Assembly: GCF_028640845.1 (NCBI RefSeq)
Contig: NC_080546.1
Coordinates: 81,878,257 to 81,942,256, forward strand
Direction of reading: 5' to 3'
Length of the DNA: 64,000 bases
Origin: Ahaetulla prasina
Lineage: Eukaryota; Chordata; Lepidosauria; Squamata; Colubridae
Below are positions 52,634 to 63,257 of the stretch, one piece after another. The translations under genes and the position numbers were made by a program. Below the pieces are notes generated by a model. That model ran no database searches and had not been told where the DNA came from. It was given only the letters and a program-made list of their open reading frames with translations. The number at the start of each line of letters is the position of its first letter. Positions within the stretch are counted from its first letter, which is position 1.

Positions 52634-53291
52634 TGTTTCAATTGTCTCTTCTTGTTTTCATCCGACTTTATATTAGTGTAGCAAATGAAAAATAATTATG
52701 CACAATTTGATCACACAGTTTGTGCCGTTACACTATAGTACTTGAGGAATATAATGTTTTATAGGCTTGAAACTCAAAATCACTGTTGTAGAAGTTAGTT
52801 TTGTTTTTACTTTTAGATATATTTATGCAGTCATTTTCATTTTTATTCTTTTATTCTCATCAAATAAATTAGTTTTCCTAGTTGCATCTATTTATGTCAT
52901 CTTTCAAAACTCTAGCAAGCAAAAATTAGCTGTTTTTTCCCAGCTGTTTCTTATTCTTTCTAGCTCTGGGCATAGTTGAATACGATTTAAGAGATCTGTA
53001 GCTGCAGTCTCCCTAGACTAAACTGAGACTAGTAACATCATTATTACAATCATGAAAGTAAACCTGCCAAATTTTGGCTGACCTTGAGAAAAGCTAAATA
53101 AAATTAGGTTTGGATAGTATGATAGGACTAAAGGGGGAAAAATATCCATTGGTCAACAACTTTTGTTTCTCTGTGAAGATACTTAAAGAGCCAATGAGCA
53201 GACGGGTCTTTGAAAGAATTGAACAGCAATCATTCTGTGACAATATTTGAGTGAATTAATGATTATGATTTTGAGAAGTAAAAGTAAGGAA
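52634..53291. other. Unassigned sequence
   Basis: About 660 bp of AT-rich DNA, no family recognised. Confidence 0.4.
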
Positions 53292-53406
53292 TATTTCCTT
53301 CCTTCCTTCCTTCCTTCCTTCCTTCCTTCCTTCCTTCCTTCCTTCCTTCCTTCCTTCCTTCCTTCCTTCCTTCCTTCCTTCCTTCCTTCCTTCCTTCCTT
53401 CCTTCC
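53292..53406. repeat. (CCTT)n microsatellite
   Basis: About 28 perfect tetranucleotide units. Confidence 0.98.
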
Positions 53407-53904
53407 TCTTTAGCTCCCATTAATTTTATTACTGTAATTAAAATCTTCAATAAAAGTGACACACACACACGAACACAATTTAAAAATTTTTTTTGGCAAG
53501 GCAGTTTAGCATTCAGCAAAGTAGAGAATTTTTTTTTTATTAAGGAATGTTGAATTGGAATGTGGGCTTTTAAAATCTAAATGCAATATAATATAATCCT
53601 AACCCATTTTTCCTTTTCAGCTTTTATCAGACCGATCCAATGCTAAGTAAGCAGCTCCCTACTATTTACTATCAAGGTTTTTTCAGCCTTATACTGAAAG
53701 CTTTGAAAATGACATTAATTGATTGTCTCTTTAAAACAGCCACATTGTCTTCCGGATGCTCACAGTGGACTGAAAAAAGTTGGGCTGCTTTAATGAAAGA
53801 TAAGGGGGTTACAGGCTTAACCTCAAGTGAACCCCAAAGCACTTCTTCCAAATTGTATAAAGGCATAACCCTTATTTCTATGAATTTCCAGTGTAGTGGA
53901 TATT
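53407..53904. other. Unassigned sequence
   Basis: About 500 bp. The 89-aa and 87-aa ORFs on opposite strands (53640-53935) have no domain. Confidence 0.4.
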
Positions 53905-54160
53905 TATGAGGGTCGAAGGCACTCACCAATGCCAATCTGCCACTGAAAACTTACTGTGGCCACTCGCCACAGGACAACTCACCATGGCCAACCCTGGGAC
54001 AACTCACTCCAGGACAGGAGTTACACTAATATCAAATCCATTAAAGAAAGGATGCAAAAAGAGGGAGAGAATGAAATGTGAATGACAAAAATTAAAATAA
54101 TTTTTAATTTATTTTAAATAATTAAATTGTCGCGTGGGGAATTGGCCATGGTGAGTTGTC
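53905..54160. mobile_element. Family M repeat, second copy
   Basis: Inverse of 9135-9990: ACTCACCATGGCCAACCC on the left, AAATTAAAATAATTTTTAA core, GGGGAATTGGCCATGGTGAG on the right, leading into a pentanucleotide array as the other copy does. Confidence 0.65.
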
Positions 54161-54434
54161 CCATTCCATTCCATTCCATTCCATTCCAATTCAATCCAAT
54201 CCAATCCAATCCAATCCAATCCAATCCAATCCAATCCAATCCAACCCAACCCAATCCAATCCAATCCAATCCAAATCCAAATCCAATCCAATCCAACCCA
54301 ACCCAACCCAACCCAACCCAACCCAACCCAACCCAACCCAACCCAATCCAATCCAAATCCAATCCAAATCCAGATCCAATCCAATCCAATCCAATCCAAA
54401 TGCAAATCCAATCCAACCCAACCCAACCCAACCA
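54161..54434. repeat. Compound pentanucleotide array (CCATT / CCAAT / CCAAC)n
   Basis: Three pentamer types in blocks, with CCAAAT-type interruptions. Frames of 76-145 aa on both strands are artefacts. Confidence 0.95.
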
Positions 54435-54485
54435 AATCTTTATTGTCAATGAACAACATGTGTACAATGAAATTGAATGAGCCTC
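54435..54485 (-). mobile_element. LINE 3'-tail fragment
   Basis: AATCTTTATTGTCAATGAAC and GTACAATGAAATTGAATGAG look like the reverse of a CR1-group 3' end, placed directly beside the pentanucleotide array. Confidence 0.45.
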
Positions 54486-54509
54486 CCTTGGGTTGGTGGG
54501 CAGGCGGGC

Positions 54510-54574
54510 CCACCAACGATTTCCGCTACCGGTTTGGGTGAACCGGTCCAAACTGGCTGAATACCACCGCTGAG
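54510..54574. mobile_element. hAT-type right-end fragment
   Basis: CCGGTTTGGGTGAACCGG and CTGGCTGAATACCACCGCTG match right ends at 17510 and 20990. Confidence 0.5.
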
Positions 54575-54731
54575 TGGAGTGTCAATCATGTGTCACACAT
54601 AAGAAATGAAGTATCTTCAATTGTGGTGACATCTTGGACATGGAAACATGTCTTACAGATACCCTTGAAGGAGAACTGGTTCCTCTCCCACAGATAGACA
54701 CACACAAACACACACACACACATATATATAT

Positions 54732-55044
54732 ATGTAGGTCTTTGGTTATTCGGGTTTTCTCCCAAGTAAAATTGGAAGTGTTTTGGTGACGTTTCGACGA
54801 AGTCTCATTTGTCATCTTCAGGCATCAGCTTTGTGCTTCTAGGAGCAATGTGTGATCGCAGCTGTGAAGAAACAGCTGCGATCACACATTGCTCCTAGAA
54901 GCACGAAGCTATTTGGTTGTGTGTGTATATATATTGCTCCCAGAAGCACGAAGCTGAAGCCTGAAGATGACGAATGAGACTTTGTCGAAACGTCGCCAAG
55001 ACACTTCCAATTTTACTCGGGAGAAAAACCGAACAACCAAAGAC

Positions 55045-55045
<1 letters not shown>
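54732..55045. mobile_element. Penelope-like terminal repeat pair, hairpin 3 (family a)
   Basis: The inverted pair includes near-perfect arms around GTGTGATCGCAGCTGT / ACAGCTGCGATCACAC (about 54850-54890). Cores lie at 54792-54821 (minus) and 54961-54990 (plus). Outer ends read GTAGGTCTTTGGTT and AACCAAAGACCTAC next to TA/CA repeats. Confidence 0.6.

Positions 55046-55092
<47 letters not shown>
55046..55092. repeat. (CA)n microsatellite
   Basis: About 23 units at the edge of the family-a element. Confidence 0.97.
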
Positions 55093-55103
<11 letters not shown>

Positions 55104-55104
55104 A

Positions 55105-55675
55105 CTTTTATGGTTGTGTAATCTGACGTTTCATTGCTGATTCCCTAATGCTGTTATTGTCCAATCTGGGTTTTGGTTCTGTTTTTGCTTCCCCATGAAT
55201 GGCAAACATCGAATTAATCACACAAAGGGAATAAACAAATCTGATTTGAATGTCAGTTTGGTTGGTGGAAGAGGTCAAAGAATCCGAACTAGCTTTAAAG
55301 ACCAATTGACTTGCTCTAATTTATTTTTTTGAAAAGGAAGCTTATTCAAAATAACACCAAGGATTTCTGTGCTTAGCAGCGGCATCGTATACAAGGCACT
55401 GTAGATGGCACTGTTGGTTTAGACAGCACAATTTATAATGCAAGCTGATGGAGCATATATCAGCTAAAATTGTACATTATGAATTCCTGAAGTATTTGCA
55501 TCCTTCCATATACCACCACCTCGCTCAGTGCACCTCTAGGAAAACATTCCTTCGTTGCTAACAATAATAGCACGTTTAGAATTAAGCAACGAGGGTAGCA
55601 AGAGAGATGGCGGCTTTCTCAGACCTCAAACCAAACCTCAGGACCTCCCTGTTTCCATGTCTTGAATGAATGACT
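55105..55675. other. Unassigned sequence
   Basis: About 570 bp with no repeat match or coding assignment. Confidence 0.4.
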
Positions 55676-55680
55676 GTTAC

Positions 55681-56311
55681 TGTCGTGTCCCACTCCCACT
55701 CCGATGAACGAGTCAAGGAAGTCCATATCAAATGTGGCAACGAAGCCTCTGCAGCTTGCCAAGTTCCTTCGAGGTTTATCAGGGCAGGCAGGAGTCCAAG
55801 TTGTGACTTCAGCGATAGAGTCCGATATCAGCCAACTAGATAAGACTTTGTTTGACTCAAGGTTGGAATGCCAAAAGCAGGTCCTTTATATAGGCTGTGG
55901 GGTGTGGCTCCATGACTCAGCATTTATCCAGGCCTGCCCCTCCCTTCCTTCTGCTGGCGTCGCCTCTCAGATCTCCGGAAGCAAGGATCCTCCCACTTTG
56001 AATTGTCTTCAGCTGGATCTGCTGTCAGCATCTGGAAAAGGGAGGGGTCAGAAGGAGTAGGCCCGAGCAATTCCAACACCTGGCTGGCTTCCTGCTCTGA
56101 TGGCTGAGCCAAAGGAACACACGCTGTATGAGTGAGGTTTATCGGGCTTGTCCTTTCACTCCTGGAATCCTCTCCGGGCATGGGGCCAGGGCCGGGGGCT
56201 GGAGGCATGACAGGCCGTTCATCTTCATTATCAGACTCGGAGTCTGATAAAAAGCCCGGTTGGAGACAGGAGGGGCCCGGCTGAGGACAGGAGGGAGGAC
56301 GAGTCACAACA
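55681..56311 (-). mobile_element. Solo LTR, family A (631 bp)
   Basis: On the minus strand it begins TGTTGTGACTCGTCC and ends GGGACACGACA, with a perfect GTTAC duplication (55676-55680, 56312-56316). The TATA box lies at 55884-55891. The base-4 frame is the longest of the set (to 55924): FLSDSESDNEDERPVMPPAP, a middle segment, then RRSERRRQQKEGRGRPG. Confidence 0.95.
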
Positions 56312-56369
56312 GTTACGGCTGGACTTTATTTGGCACATTCAAAGTCTAAAGACAAAGACGGGTTCCTGA

Positions 56370-57006
56370 CAGTAATGAAATCTGAACCGGTTCACTACCA
56401 GTTTCCTGGCTGCGCATGTGTGCTGTGCGCCAAGTGCGTACATGCACAGTGCACACCAAACATGTGCTGCATGCACACATGCAGAGTACACACCAAAAGG
56501 AGGCTTGGGAAGGTAAGTAGAACAGCGAAGGGGTGGTGGTGGAATCAGCTGTGGCATGCGAGCTTGAGAATCTTTTTAAAAACTTTTTTAAAGCATTTTT
56601 TACTACCGGTTCCAGAACCGGTAGTAAAAAATGCTTTAAAAAAGTTTTTAAAAACGGTTCCCAAACTCACGCGCCACAGATGTGATCATCAGAACCTTTT
56701 TTTAAAAACCTCTTTAAAGCATTTTTAACTTTTAAGTAAAAAATGCTTCACAAAGTAAAAAGAAAAGTTCTGAAGATCAGCTGAGTGATGCTCGATCGTC
56801 AGAACTCTTTTTTTTTTTACTTTTTAAACATTTTTTTTTACTACCAGTTTTCCGGAACTGCTAGTTAAAAATGCTTTAAAAAGTAAAAAAAAAAAGTTCC
56901 GACCATCTAGCTTCGCTCAGCTGATCTTTGGAACTTTTTTTTTAAAAAAATGTTTTTTACTACCGGTTCCGGTGAACCGGCCCGAACCGGTAGCATTTCA
57001 CCCCTG
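56370..57006. mobile_element. hAT-type element (637 bp), perfect 8-bp duplication
   Basis: Ends CAGTAATGAAATCTGAACC and GGTAGCATTTCACCCCTG, flanked by GTTCCTGA on both sides (56362-56369, 57007-57014). The interior is a series of AAAAAGTTTTTA-type and ACCGGTTCCAGAACCGGT palindromes that could fold extensively. Confidence 0.93.
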
Positions 57007-57014
57007 GTTCCTGA

Positions 57015-57902
57015 GCAGGAGAGGGTAGAACAAGATGAGTAGCTAAGGTGGAATCAGGAGGACGCACGTCCTTAAAGACAGCTTTCTGAATGACACTGGG
57101 GTGAAAGACCTCAAGGTCTCTTCCAACTCCGCTATATTCTATTTTTTCCCCCTCCCATTTGGCTTTTAGGATGGTTTTGGGAGCTGCGTCACTCAGGTTC
57201 CATTCCTTCCGTTCCATTCAATTTTGGTCATACGTTGAAATCGGTATAGTAGGCAGGTTGTGCTCTCTATTTAGCATTTGAGTGTGGCATTTATTTTTGG
57301 GAATAATGGTTTGGAGAAAACCAGTTTAGCATGACGATGGAACGGAAAACTTATATTTGCTCCTATTGTACTTTCTACGCCAAAGTATTACTAAGAAAAA
57401 TTCCAGGTTCTTAATCTTAAAACTCAACTTCAAGGCTGCAGCATGCTCCATATTTGAAGTATTTTGAAGTAAATTGTGATAAAGGAAGTGATTCAGAGAG
57501 AAAGTAATATGCTTATGATAAATCTTATTGGATGCATTATTTTCTTCAGATCCCTTTTCTTGCATGTCTGCAACCTAGAGTCTTTTTTTCCTCCTTTTAC
57601 TTATTACATCTTTTCCATTATACAATGGATGCAGATTAGTATTTCCACACACAGAAATGGGGTAGATTTATTTAAGACACACAAAAGTAACAGAGAGGAA
57701 TTTCCCTCCCCACAAAAATGGATTGTTCTGACTACTCTCCTCCCCAACACACACACACATCTGACTCAGTCAGCACAATACCCACATAACCTGCAAAACG
57801 TCTTAAATGGAAAAGGCTGTTTGCGGAAAACGAACAAAAGAAAGAATATGCTCAGAATGAAACAGCTGCACAACTCCGATCCTGAGAGTGCCTGAACTGA
57901 AG
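57015..57902. other. Mostly unassigned; CR1 tail trace at 57100-57145
   Basis: GAAAGACCTCAAGGTCTCTTCC then ATATTCTATT near 57110-57145 resembles a degraded CR1 3' end. The 139-aa frame at 57476-57895 has no recognisable domain. Confidence 0.4.
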
Positions 57903-58065
57903 GCAACGATACTCTTAACATTTTGGAGAACTGAAGCAATTAAGCTGCAATCCTATGGCCCTTGATAAGCATGACTGAGGCAGTAGATTGGGTTGATTCT
58001 TCAGCTCCTTTAAGGTTTGAGACATGGATACGATGGGTTCAAAAGATGAAATAAGACTATGCTCG
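57903..58065 (-). repeat. Dispersed repeat shared with 18236-18336
   Basis: The reverse strand carries GAGCATAGTCTTATTTCATC and CTGCCTCAGTCATGCTTATC as at 18238-18336. Both copies keep one frame with EHSLISSFEPIVS and SQTLKELKNQP. Because the other copy lies between Penelope-like terminal repeats, it may belong to that element or to an insertion in it. Confidence 0.6.
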
Positions 58066-58137
58066 AAATACAATGCAACGCAATGCAACGCAACCCAACG
58101 CAACGCAATGCAACACAATGCAATGCAATGGAATGCA
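58066..58137. repeat. Degenerate pentanucleotide array (CAATG / CAACG)n
   Basis: About 14 units of AATGC/AACGC type beside a minus-strand snake-type CR1 tail, in the position where ATTCT arrays lie in other copies. Confidence 0.9.
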
Positions 58138-58400
58138 ATTCATAAGTGTGATTCGACATACAAAGAATTTGTCTTTGGTGCATATGCTCTCAGTGTACAT
58201 AAAAAGAAAAGATAAATTCATTAAGAATCATAAGGTACAACACTTAATAATAGTCATAGGATACAAATAAGCAATCAAATCATACTAGGAAACAATCAAT
58301 ATAAATCTTAAGGATAACAGCAACAAGGTTACAGTCATACAGTCATAAGTGGGAGGAGATGGGTGATAGGAACGATGAGAAGATTAATAGTAGTGCAGAC
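58138..58400 (-). mobile_element. CR1 LINE 3' end (snake-type), minus copy
   Basis: ATTCATAAGTGTGATTCGAC through AAAAGAAAAGATAAATTCAT to AGATTAATAGTAGTGCAGAC matches 24883-25152. Confidence 0.87.
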
Positions 58401-58409
58401 TTGAAAACC

Positions 58410-58490
58410 TCAGAAAATAAATAAATAAATAATATATATATTAATATATATATATAATATATATATTAATAAATATATATATTTATTTCT
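58410..58490. repeat. AT-only palindromic low-complexity stretch
   Basis: AATAAATAAATAATATATAT and its inverse repeat around ATATTAATATAT. Could extrude as a cruciform. Confidence 0.85.
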
Positions 58491-58763
58491 AGGTGGAAAA
58501 AAACAGATAACATTCAGGCACTGAATGTGACAAATGGTTTCTGCTTAAATCCGCCAGCTAAAATAAGCTGTATGTGAATGTTTGATCAATCTGGTAAGTG
58601 TTATCATGATGAAATCATAGATGCTCTCTTACTGAATTATGAAGGGCTTTTGATACATGGAGGTGCAAAGCATTATTTACCTTTCCAGAGTTACACAAAT
58701 ATAATACCAGGAAGTTCCATTTGTTTTTAATGCAGTATTTTTTTTTCTTCCAGTCAAACTTGC

Positions 58764-59142
58764 TGTCAGGGTTCTGACGGATGCCCTAATTAATTCATGA
58801 GCCTCAAGCCAAGTTTCAAAAGAAATCCAGTTATTTATTAGGAGCAACATGTTGGCACATACCCAAGTGGAGTCAGCTCTGCCCCATGTAATTTACGTCC
58901 CAACTATGACCCTGTTTCTCCCACTCCTCCCAGGGTGAGTCATAAATCACATTCTCCCATGGAGCACTTTCGCGGGCTGTAGAGAACATGCTTCTCCAGC
59001 TGGCTTTGGTAACCTAGGCTGCAGCCTTGAGAAAGGTATGTGTGGAATGTGCTTCTGGCAGCTGCTGTGTTACTCCATCAGTTTTTCCCCCTCCCACCTA
59101 TGGCAACTCGAGAGCAGGCCAAGAATGCTTTACAGGTTGACA
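58764..59142 (-). mobile_element. Solo LTR, family C (379 bp)
   Basis: Plus-strand ends TGTCAGGGTTCTGACGG and TTTACAGGTTGACA, perfect CTTGC duplication (58759-58763, 59143-59147). The interior differs considerably from 19739, so it is a subfamily. Confidence 0.85.
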
Positions 59143-59147
59143 CTTGC

Positions 59148-59549
59148 TCCTGGTGTTTTCACCTACATGTTCCTGTAAAATGATCACCAACAATATGAAA
59201 ATGGTTTGTCCTTGCCTTTTTTCAGGATATTTTTTTTCAGCTTCCCAGCCCTGGGATGTCCTAAACATCTCCCATATAAGTACTAACCAGGTTTAATTCT
59301 GCTTAGCTTCCAAACTCGAATCAAGAGCCATCAGATATTGCCATTTATTAGTGCTTTCTACCTGTTGCAGCTGGAATCACTAGAACAATTAATCAAACAA
59401 TTAGGTAAAAACTTGCACATTAAATCTAATGGGGATATCTTGCTGGAATGTTGCTTTTAATTCCCTCAGCCCAGTTGTTGGTACAAATTAATTTACTTTG
59501 CTGATGTTTCAGAAGGGAATACGTATGAAAAGAGGTAAAAGACCATTAC
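59148..59549. other. Unassigned sequence
   Basis: About 400 bp, nothing recognised. Confidence 0.4.
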
Positions 59550-59561
59550 GATGTGTTCCTA

Positions 59562-59909
59562 GGTAAAAGGTAAAGGTTCCCCTTGCACATACATGCTAGT
59601 CGTTGCCGACTCTAGGAGGTGGTGCTCATCTCCGTTTCAAAGCCGAAGAGCCACCGGTGTCCGAAGACGTCTCCATGGTCATGTGGCCGGTATGACTCAA
59701 TGCCAAAGGCGCACAGAACGCTGTTACCTTTCCACCAAAGGTGGTCCCTATTTTTCTACTTGCATTTTTATGTGCTAGGTTGGCAGAAGCTGGGACAAGT
59801 AACAGGAGCTCACCCCGTTACACAGCAGCACTAGGGATTCGAACTGCTGAGCTGCCGATCTTTCGATCAACAAGCTCAATGTCCTAGCCCCTGAGCCACT
59901 GCGTCCCCT
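59562..59909 (-). mobile_element. Sauria SINE with 12-bp duplication
   Basis: Tail TAAAAGGTAAAGGTTCC at left to head GGACGCAGTGGCTCAGG (reverse) at right. Flanked by GATGTGTTCCTA at 59550-59561 and 59910-59921. Confidence 0.94.
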
Positions 59910-60007
59910 GATGTGTTCCTACTGCCTAGTAATGACACCTTTAGAATGTCACCTGCAAAAGGAAGCATCTACTCCCATTGTTCTCCTTTTTCACTTCAAC
60001 CTCAACC

Positions 60008-60269
60008 CAGTGGTGAAATCCAATTTTTTTTTTACTGCCGGTTCTGTGGGTGTGGCTTGGTGAGCGTGGCTTGGTGGGCATGGTAGAGGAAGGATACTGC
60101 AAAATCTCCATTCACACCTCACTACTGGGGGGAAGGATATTGCAAAAAACTCCATCCCCACCCCACTCTGGGGCCAGCCAGGGGTGGTATTTTCTGGTTC
60201 TCTGAACTACTCAAAATTTCCACTACCGGTTCTCCAGAACCAGTCAGATCCTGCTGGATTTCACCCCTG
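60008..60269. mobile_element. hAT-type MITE (262 bp), perfect 8-bp duplication
   Basis: Ends CAGTGGTGAAATCCAAT and GGATTTCACCCCTG, flanked by CCTCAACC on both sides (60000-60007, 60270-60277). Two internal units. Confidence 0.93.
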
Positions 60270-60277
60270 CCTCAACC

Positions 60278-60904
60278 CCACCTCAAGCTTTTTTCTTTTA
60301 CTTGGCTTTTATGCTATTTTTAGAATGTTGCTTTTTGGAGACATGGCGATTCCCAAGTCTGCAGCTGGATGCTCAGGTCTCAAACAGTACACGTTAAATA
60401 GGCCACCTAGGTCTCTCCAGATGGTCACAGCTCCAGTACCTACAGCTGCAAGTAGAGTGACTGATTTCAAGAAACTTTGTGAGTCATCATCCAAGCTAAT
60501 TGGAAAGTGCCAAATATAGGATTCCTCCATTCTCTGTGAACTTAAATGGTCTCCGGGGGTTGGTAGAGGACAGGAAGGCCTGGAGGAAAGTTGTCCATGG
60601 GGTCGTGATGGGTAGGACACGATTTTGCAACTAACAACAACCATTCTCCAAAATTCTTTGTGAATTTTGTAATCCACATACTGTATTATGTTAGCTGTAG
60701 AACTCTGAAGGTTCCAGCTTAACCTACATAGCTTATACGTTGGGAACGGATATGGTGGTTGCAGTTTTAATTCAAATCAACAATTTAAAAAGTATTTTTT
60801 AATAAAGCATTTGTATAAATTAATTAAAAGTAGCCTCCTTTTAATTTCAGCTTCCAATAAAACTGTTCGTGAAATTTTAAAAATAAAAATCAAAGTACTT
60901 TTTT
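60278..60904. other. Unassigned sequence
   Basis: About 625 bp. The 111-aa and 122-aa frames (60184-60677) overlap on opposite strands and lack domains. Confidence 0.4.
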
Positions 60905-61170
60905 TTTTAATTTGCATTTATATCCCGCCCTTCTCCGAAGACTCAGGGCAGCTTACACTATGTCAAGCAATAGTCTTCATCCATTTGTATATTATATACA
61001 AAGTCATCTTATTGCCCCCAACAATCTGGGTCCTCATTTTATCTACCTTATAAAGGATGGAAGGCTGAGTCAACCTTGGGCCTGGTGGGACTTGAACCTG
61101 CAATAATTGCAAGCAGCTGCTGTTAATAACAGACTGCATTAGTCTGTTGAGCCACCAGAGGCCCTTTATT
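60905..61170 (-). mobile_element. tRNA-derived SINE with L2-like tail
   Basis: Reverse copy of 39816: tail CCCGCCCTTCTCCGAAGACT, head with GGTGGGACTTGAACCTGCAA and CTGGTGGCTCAACAGACTAA-type text. Confidence 0.88.
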
Positions 61171-61239
61171 ATACTACTTGTATCTTCTAGTTATTGGGTT
61201 TGAGTTATTGTATGTTGGCTTTCAAGGTAGTATCTAGAG

Positions 61240-61375
61240 CAGAGCTGTCAAACTCCTGGCCTGCGGGCTGTATGTGTCACATGCTGGCCACGCCCATGCC
61301 TGGTTTAGCAAAGGGGAAAGAAAGTCCCAATACGTCACGTGACCCTGCCGTGATGACGCACGTTTGATGCCCCTG
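61240..61375. mobile_element. Short hAT-type element (136 bp), perfect 8-bp duplication
   Basis: Ends CAGAGCTGTCAAACTCC and GTTTGATGCCCCTG, flanked by ATCTAGAG on both sides (61232-61239, 61376-61383). Confidence 0.92.
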
Positions 61376-61644
61376 ATCTAGAGACTTTAGCTTGCAAAGA
61401 ATAATAGGACCATGATGGAGCAAAATGAATTGTTCCTAGGGTGCACTTGCCTAAATGTGGTATAATGGCCCAAACTGACCGTATAAAAGTTCAAGATGTA
61501 CAGATAATAGAGGTAAATAAGAGTATGCTTCTTCCCGCTGTGTTTTTGTGTAAGGCGAAGCATGTCCAATGCTGTCAGAACAGGGTACTAAAGAAACCTA
61601 TGCAGTGGTAAAAGAAAGAAGGTTAAGAATGAAGGACTATGGAC

Positions 61645-61797
61645 TGAATAGCACTAGCAGTAACACTTAGACTTATATATCATTTCACAGTGCTTTACAG
61701 CCCTCTCTAAGCAATTTACAGAGTTAACATATTGCCCCCAACAATCTGGGTCCTCATTTTACCCACCTCGGAAGGATGGAAGGCTGAGTCAACTTTG
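61645..61797 (-). mobile_element. tRNA-derived SINE, 3' part
   Basis: Reverse of the 63731 SINE tail and core (CATATTGCCCCCAACAATCT), cut by the LTR at 61798. Confidence 0.8.
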
Positions 61798-62146
61798 TGT
61801 TGTGGTCCACCAGCAGCCTGTGGAGCTGGCAGCGGAGTCGGACAGTGAGGAGTCTGGGGAGGACAATGGGCCAGTCCTGAAGTCAGGGGAAGGCCCAGAT
61901 GAGGGCTCTGCATGGGAGGCAGAGATGGAGCCAGGGCCATCTGGGAGCGATACAGGGACTCCGTAGCCTCCAGAGGCGGACAGCAGAGAGGCAGAGGAAC
62001 AGGAGGAACTTGTTCCTAGGGCACACATGCGAAGAGCTGCCAGAAGGCAAGAGCGGCTAAAGCAAAAAGGATGACTCAGGAGTAAGGCCAGGAGATGATT
62101 GGCCCCTCCCATAGGCTTAAAAGAGCAGCAACGGCTCACTCATTTG
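61798..62146 (+). mobile_element. LTR family B, 3'-truncated (349 bp)
   Basis: Starts TGTTGTGGTCCACCAG; the right end is replaced by a TA-MITE fragment. The base-4 frame reads VVHQQPVELAAESDSEESGE to a TAG at about 61964-61966. In the same frame beyond it continues PPEADSREAEEQEELVPRAH and MRRAARRQERLKQKG, so one stop separates conserved halves. Confidence 0.8.
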
Positions 62147-62242
62147 ACACAACGGTCATAAAATGCTCACTGAACAACTCTCTTGCTTAGCAGCAGAAAC
62201 GTTGGGCTCAGTTGTGGCCATACGTCGAGGACTACTTGTATA
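62147..62242. mobile_element. TA-type MITE, 3' fragment
   Basis: GTTGGGCTCAGTTGTGGCC and ACGTCGAGGACTACTTG followed by TA match the end of 1042-1414. Confidence 0.65.
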
Positions 62243-62299
62243 TGCAGAGTTGAATGGGTCCCGAGGAGAAGAGGAAGATTGAGAAGGCCACAGATGGGT

Positions 62300-62355
62300 G
62301 GACCTGATGATAACCACCCTGAGTCCTTCGGGAGAAGGGGGGTATAAAAATTAAT
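62300..62355 (+). mobile_element. L2-group 3' tail
   Basis: CACCCTGAGTCCTTCGGGAG and GGGGTATAAAAATTAATT match the reverse of 41010-41050. It runs into simple repeats. Confidence 0.65.
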
Positions 62356-62434
62356 TAATTAATTAATTAATTAATTAATTAAACAAACAAACAAATAAAC
62401 AAACAAACAAACAAACAAACAAACAAACAAACAA
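62356..62434. repeat. (AATT)n then (AAAC)n
   Basis: Two tetranucleotide runs directly after the L2-type tail. Confidence 0.93.
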
Positions 62435-62540
62435 ACTCAGAAATGGAAAAGGGAGTTGTTGAAAGACAAAATAAGATGGTGGGATTTCTTTCTTTCTTTT
62501 TTTTTTTACAAAGACAGGAAAAAATGGAGAAAAAAAATAA

Positions 62541-62872
62541 ATACGTGGCTCAGTGGCTAAGACACTGAGCTTGTTGATCGAAAGGTCGGCAGTTCAGCGG
62601 TTCGAATCCCTAGTGCTGCGTAACGGGGTGAGCACCCATTACTTGGCCCATCTTCTGCCAACCTAGCAGTTTGAAAGCAAGTAAAATATGCAAGTAAAAA
62701 GATAGGGACCACCATGCGCCTTTGGTGTTTAGTCATGCCGGCCACATGACCACAGAGACATCATTGGACAGCACTGGCTCTTTGGCTCTGAAACAGAGAC
62801 AAGCCCCACCCCCTAGAGTCGGTAACAAGTAGCACATATGTGCGAGGGGTACCTTTACCTTTACCTTTAAAT
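62541..62872 (+). mobile_element. Sauria SINE
   Basis: ACGTGGCTCAGTGGCTAAGA to ACCTTTACCTTTACCTTTAA. Internal deletion of the GGTGGGAAGGTAACAGCG segment near 62714. Confidence 0.9.
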
Positions 62873-63257
62873 GCTATTTCTTTCCTCCTGCTTTTAATTT
62901 TGGTGTTTTGCTACTACTTGTTCCTTTTCTGTGCTCTACATAATGTTGCTTACCTCAAAAGAGAATAGTGCGGTAAATATATGTGTATGTTCAACTTACA
63001 TTATGTGGTCAAGCTGTCAGATTTAGCTAAGAATCAATAGCAGAGTGCAAAACTGTTCAAGGAAGGGGAGTCAGATGTAGCTTTAATTATGTATATTTTT
63101 GGCAGACAAAAAGCCATGTGGGTGGAAATTCTACCTCATACCCACCCTGGGACTATTTAATATTTCAGGTTTGTGTCTATAGTTATGCAGCTAGAAGATT
63201 CACAATTTCCTTCCCCTCCCCCCCAAGGAAAATATTGAACTATGCTTATATTCAAAA
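62873..63257. other. Unassigned sequence
   Basis: About 385 bp, no repeat or coding call. Confidence 0.4.

Noticed and set aside
57476..57895. 139-aa frame as a gene
   Set aside because: No conserved motif and no second copy; the length is compatible with chance in AT-rich DNA.
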